From Cacconaster sp045641345 (GTDB taxonomy: Bacteria; Bacteroidota; Bacteroidia; Bacteroidales; UBA932): a stretch of 43,287 nt of DNA. The DNA is taken from assembly GCA_045641345.1 (NCBI GenBank), contig JAZUGR010000001.1:1-43287 (forward strand), read 5' to 3'. Positions 42,022 to 43,287 of the stretch are shown in pieces. The notes beneath the pieces are model-generated. The model searched no databases. It saw nothing but the letters and a program-made list of their open reading frames with translations, and was not told the origin of the DNA. Positions within the stretch are counted from its first letter, which is position 1. Every line of letters starts with the position of its first letter. Made by a program: the position numbers and the translations under genes.

Positions 42022-43070
42022 CACTTATCCCCCTTATGCAATCCCCTGCCGGCCAGAAGACCGCAGGCCGCCATCACGTCCTCTCCTCTCGAGGCGCGCA
42101 GCGTGGTTGTTATCCCGGCATCGTTAAGACGCTTCTTGAACACCTCTATGGCGGGAGCCGTCGAGGGCTTGAGAGGGAAATCGGGTATCGAGTGGAACCG
42201 TATCAGATTGATGCGGCACTCCAGAGGGCGCAGCAGACGCACCAGTTCGGCAGCGTGGCGCGGAGTGTCGTTCCATCCGGCGAACATTATATATTCGAAG
42301 CTCACGCGGCGCTGCCCCGTGAAGTCGTACTTGCGCAGCATCTGCACGATATCCTCAAGCGGCCAGGCTTTCTGCGCTGGCATCATCTCTCCCCTCTCCG
42401 CCGCAAACGGGTTGTGGAGGCTGATTGCAAGGTGGCAGCGGCTCTCCTTGAGGTACGTTTCCAACTTGGGCAGGACTCCCACCGACGAGAGGGTTATGCG
42501 CTTGGGACTCCAGGCCAGACCCCAGGGGGCGGTAAGGATTTCGAGAACACGGGACACGTTGTCCCAATTGTCGAGAGGCTCGCCCATCCCCATAAACACG
42601 GCATTCGTGAGCGAGGCGGATTCGTCGATCGAGAAAAACTGGGAGATTATCTCAGCCGCATCGAGGTTGCCGTGGAATCCTCCGCGACCGGTCATACAGA
42701 AACGGCATCCCATCCTGCAACCGATCTGCGAAGAGACGCAGACCGTGGCGCGCGAGACCTCACCCCCGTCCTCGTATTCGGGTATCATCACCGTTTCGAT
42801 CCACTTGCCGTCCTTAACGGTGGGAAAAAGATATTTGCGGGTACCGTCGACCGAAGTGAGCGCTTCGCCGTAGCTTGTGCGGCCCACCTCGAACCTTTCG
42901 GAAAGGGCGGCGCGGGCGGCAAGGGGGAGGTCGGTCATTTCGTCGATCGACGACACCCTGCGTGAGTAGAGCCAGCGGGCTATCTGCCCGGCGGCAAAAC
43001 TGCGCAGGCCATACTGCCGGACGATGGCCGCAAGTTCCTCCGGATTCTTTCCAAGCAGTTTCTCCTTCAT
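42021..43070 (-). CDS. rlmN: 23S rRNA/tRNA adenine-C2 methyltransferase
   Basis: Radical-SAM enzyme that methylates A2503 of 23S rRNA and A37 of some tRNAs. The 349-residue protein has the CRMGCRFCMTG cluster motif (about residues 120-130), MGMGEPLDNWDNV, ISLHNPFAAERGEMMPAQ and the second catalytic Cys in the C-terminal MAACGLLAG. First gene of the operon rlmN-recX-prfB-peptide C-hydrolase; a weak TAACTTCG box (one mismatch) lies about 30 bases upstream. Confidence 0.95.
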   Translation of the reverse strand: MKEKLLGKNPEELAAIVRQYGLRSFAAGQIARWLYSRRVSSIDEMTDLPLAARAALSERFEVGRTSYGEALTSVDGTRKYLFPTVKDGKWIETVMIPEYEDGGEVSRATVCVSSQIGCRMGCRFCMTGRGGFHGNLDAAEIISQFFSIDESASLTNAVFMGMGEPLDNWDNVSRVLEILTAPWGLAWSPKRITLSSVGVLPKLETYLKESRCHLAISLHNPFAAERGEMMPAQKAWPLEDIVQMLRKYDFTGQRRVSFEYIMFAGWNDTPRHAAELVRLLRPLECRINLIRFHSIPDFPLKPSTAPAIEVFKKRLNDAGITTTLRASRGEDVMAACGLLAGRGLHKGDK

Positions 43071-43120
43071 CTGTACGCGTTCTTCACTGTCCGCGAAGTT
43101 AGCAAAAATACCGGAAATCG

Positions 43121-43287
43121 CCTCAGGAGGATATCTTTCCCCTGATGGCGCTTTGTCTGAAAGACTACGAACCGGCAGGCTGCCCAGGCGGAGACGGAAT
43201 TACACTTTCGGAAGACTTGCCGCCCTCGGCACTAGAGGGAGGGGCCCACGAAGTGGGAGGGCCTGGTCTGGAGAAAGCGTAGATTCC
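43121..43287 (-). repeat. dispersed palindromic repeat, long form (copy 3, cut by window edge)
   Basis: The reverse complement of the long repeat at 27235-27437. The core 43187-43287 is 99 of 101 identical; the outer part (43121-43186) is more diverged. It lies upstream of rlmN and continues beyond the window. Confidence 0.8.

Overview
The window reads as a chromosomal stretch of a Bacteroidales bacterium, probably a gut commensal. The grounds are promoters of the Bacteroidetes type (TTTG, about 19 bases, then TAnnTTTG), lipoproteins with fimbrillin-like N-termini, a FISUMP-domain lipoprotein, a DUF2795 protein, a RecX-PrfB-RlmN group and a moderately GC-rich base composition. A genus cannot be named from sequence reading alone. 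Almost all genes lie on the minus strand; trkA and apbE are the clear plus-strand genes.

Region 1 (1-9367) is one long minus-strand polysaccharide operon. It starts with rmlC-rmlD-rmlA-rmlB (dTDP-L-rhamnose), continues with capF-capG-(unknown gene)-capE (UDP-N-acetyl-L-fucosamine), and ends with a UDP-glucose dehydrogenase and a UDP-glucuronate 4-epimerase cut by the window edge. It supplies nucleotide sugars for a capsule or O-antigen. The dehydrogenase gene carries an in-frame amber codon.

Region 2 (9491-26205) is mostly housekeeping: metG, a SulP transporter, a decayed integrated element (about 13.55-14.5 kb) beside a DUF2795 gene, pduO-type adenosyltransferase with an ABC ATPase, trkA, two overlapping AraC-type regulators, and a tight operon FISUMP lipoprotein - SPOR-like lipoprotein - gcvT - M28 peptidase - leuS - yitT.

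Region 3 (26214-28690) is a small plastic region: a C-terminally shortened apbE, two copies of a dispersed palindromic repeat bracketing a two-gene PIN toxin-antitoxin cassette whose toxin looks internally deleted, and a DUF4160/DUF2442 pair whose first gene is frameshifted. A third repeat copy lies in reverse orientation at the right end of the window.

Region 4 (28716-36173) is the most interesting. It is a surface operon with its own promoter and terminator: a lipoprotein of about 808 residues (fimbrillin-like N-terminus, BPL_N/glutamine-amidotransferase-like domain, PPC domain), two peptides of 44 and 46 residues, and a 1529-residue beta-helix lipoprotein with internal DNA repeats. The first gene carries a run of nine G just after its signal peptide, and the run puts signal peptide and body in different frames. 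One more G restores a full lipoprotein, so this looks like a slipped-strand ON/OFF switch currently OFF. A third peptide of the same style sits between prfB and a hydrolase lipoprotein at 40.4 kb.

Region 5 (36171-43287) holds trpS, recA, the hydrolase lipoprotein, the third small peptide, prfB (with its programmed +1 frameshift), recX and rlmN. No rRNA, tRNA or CRISPR array was seen.
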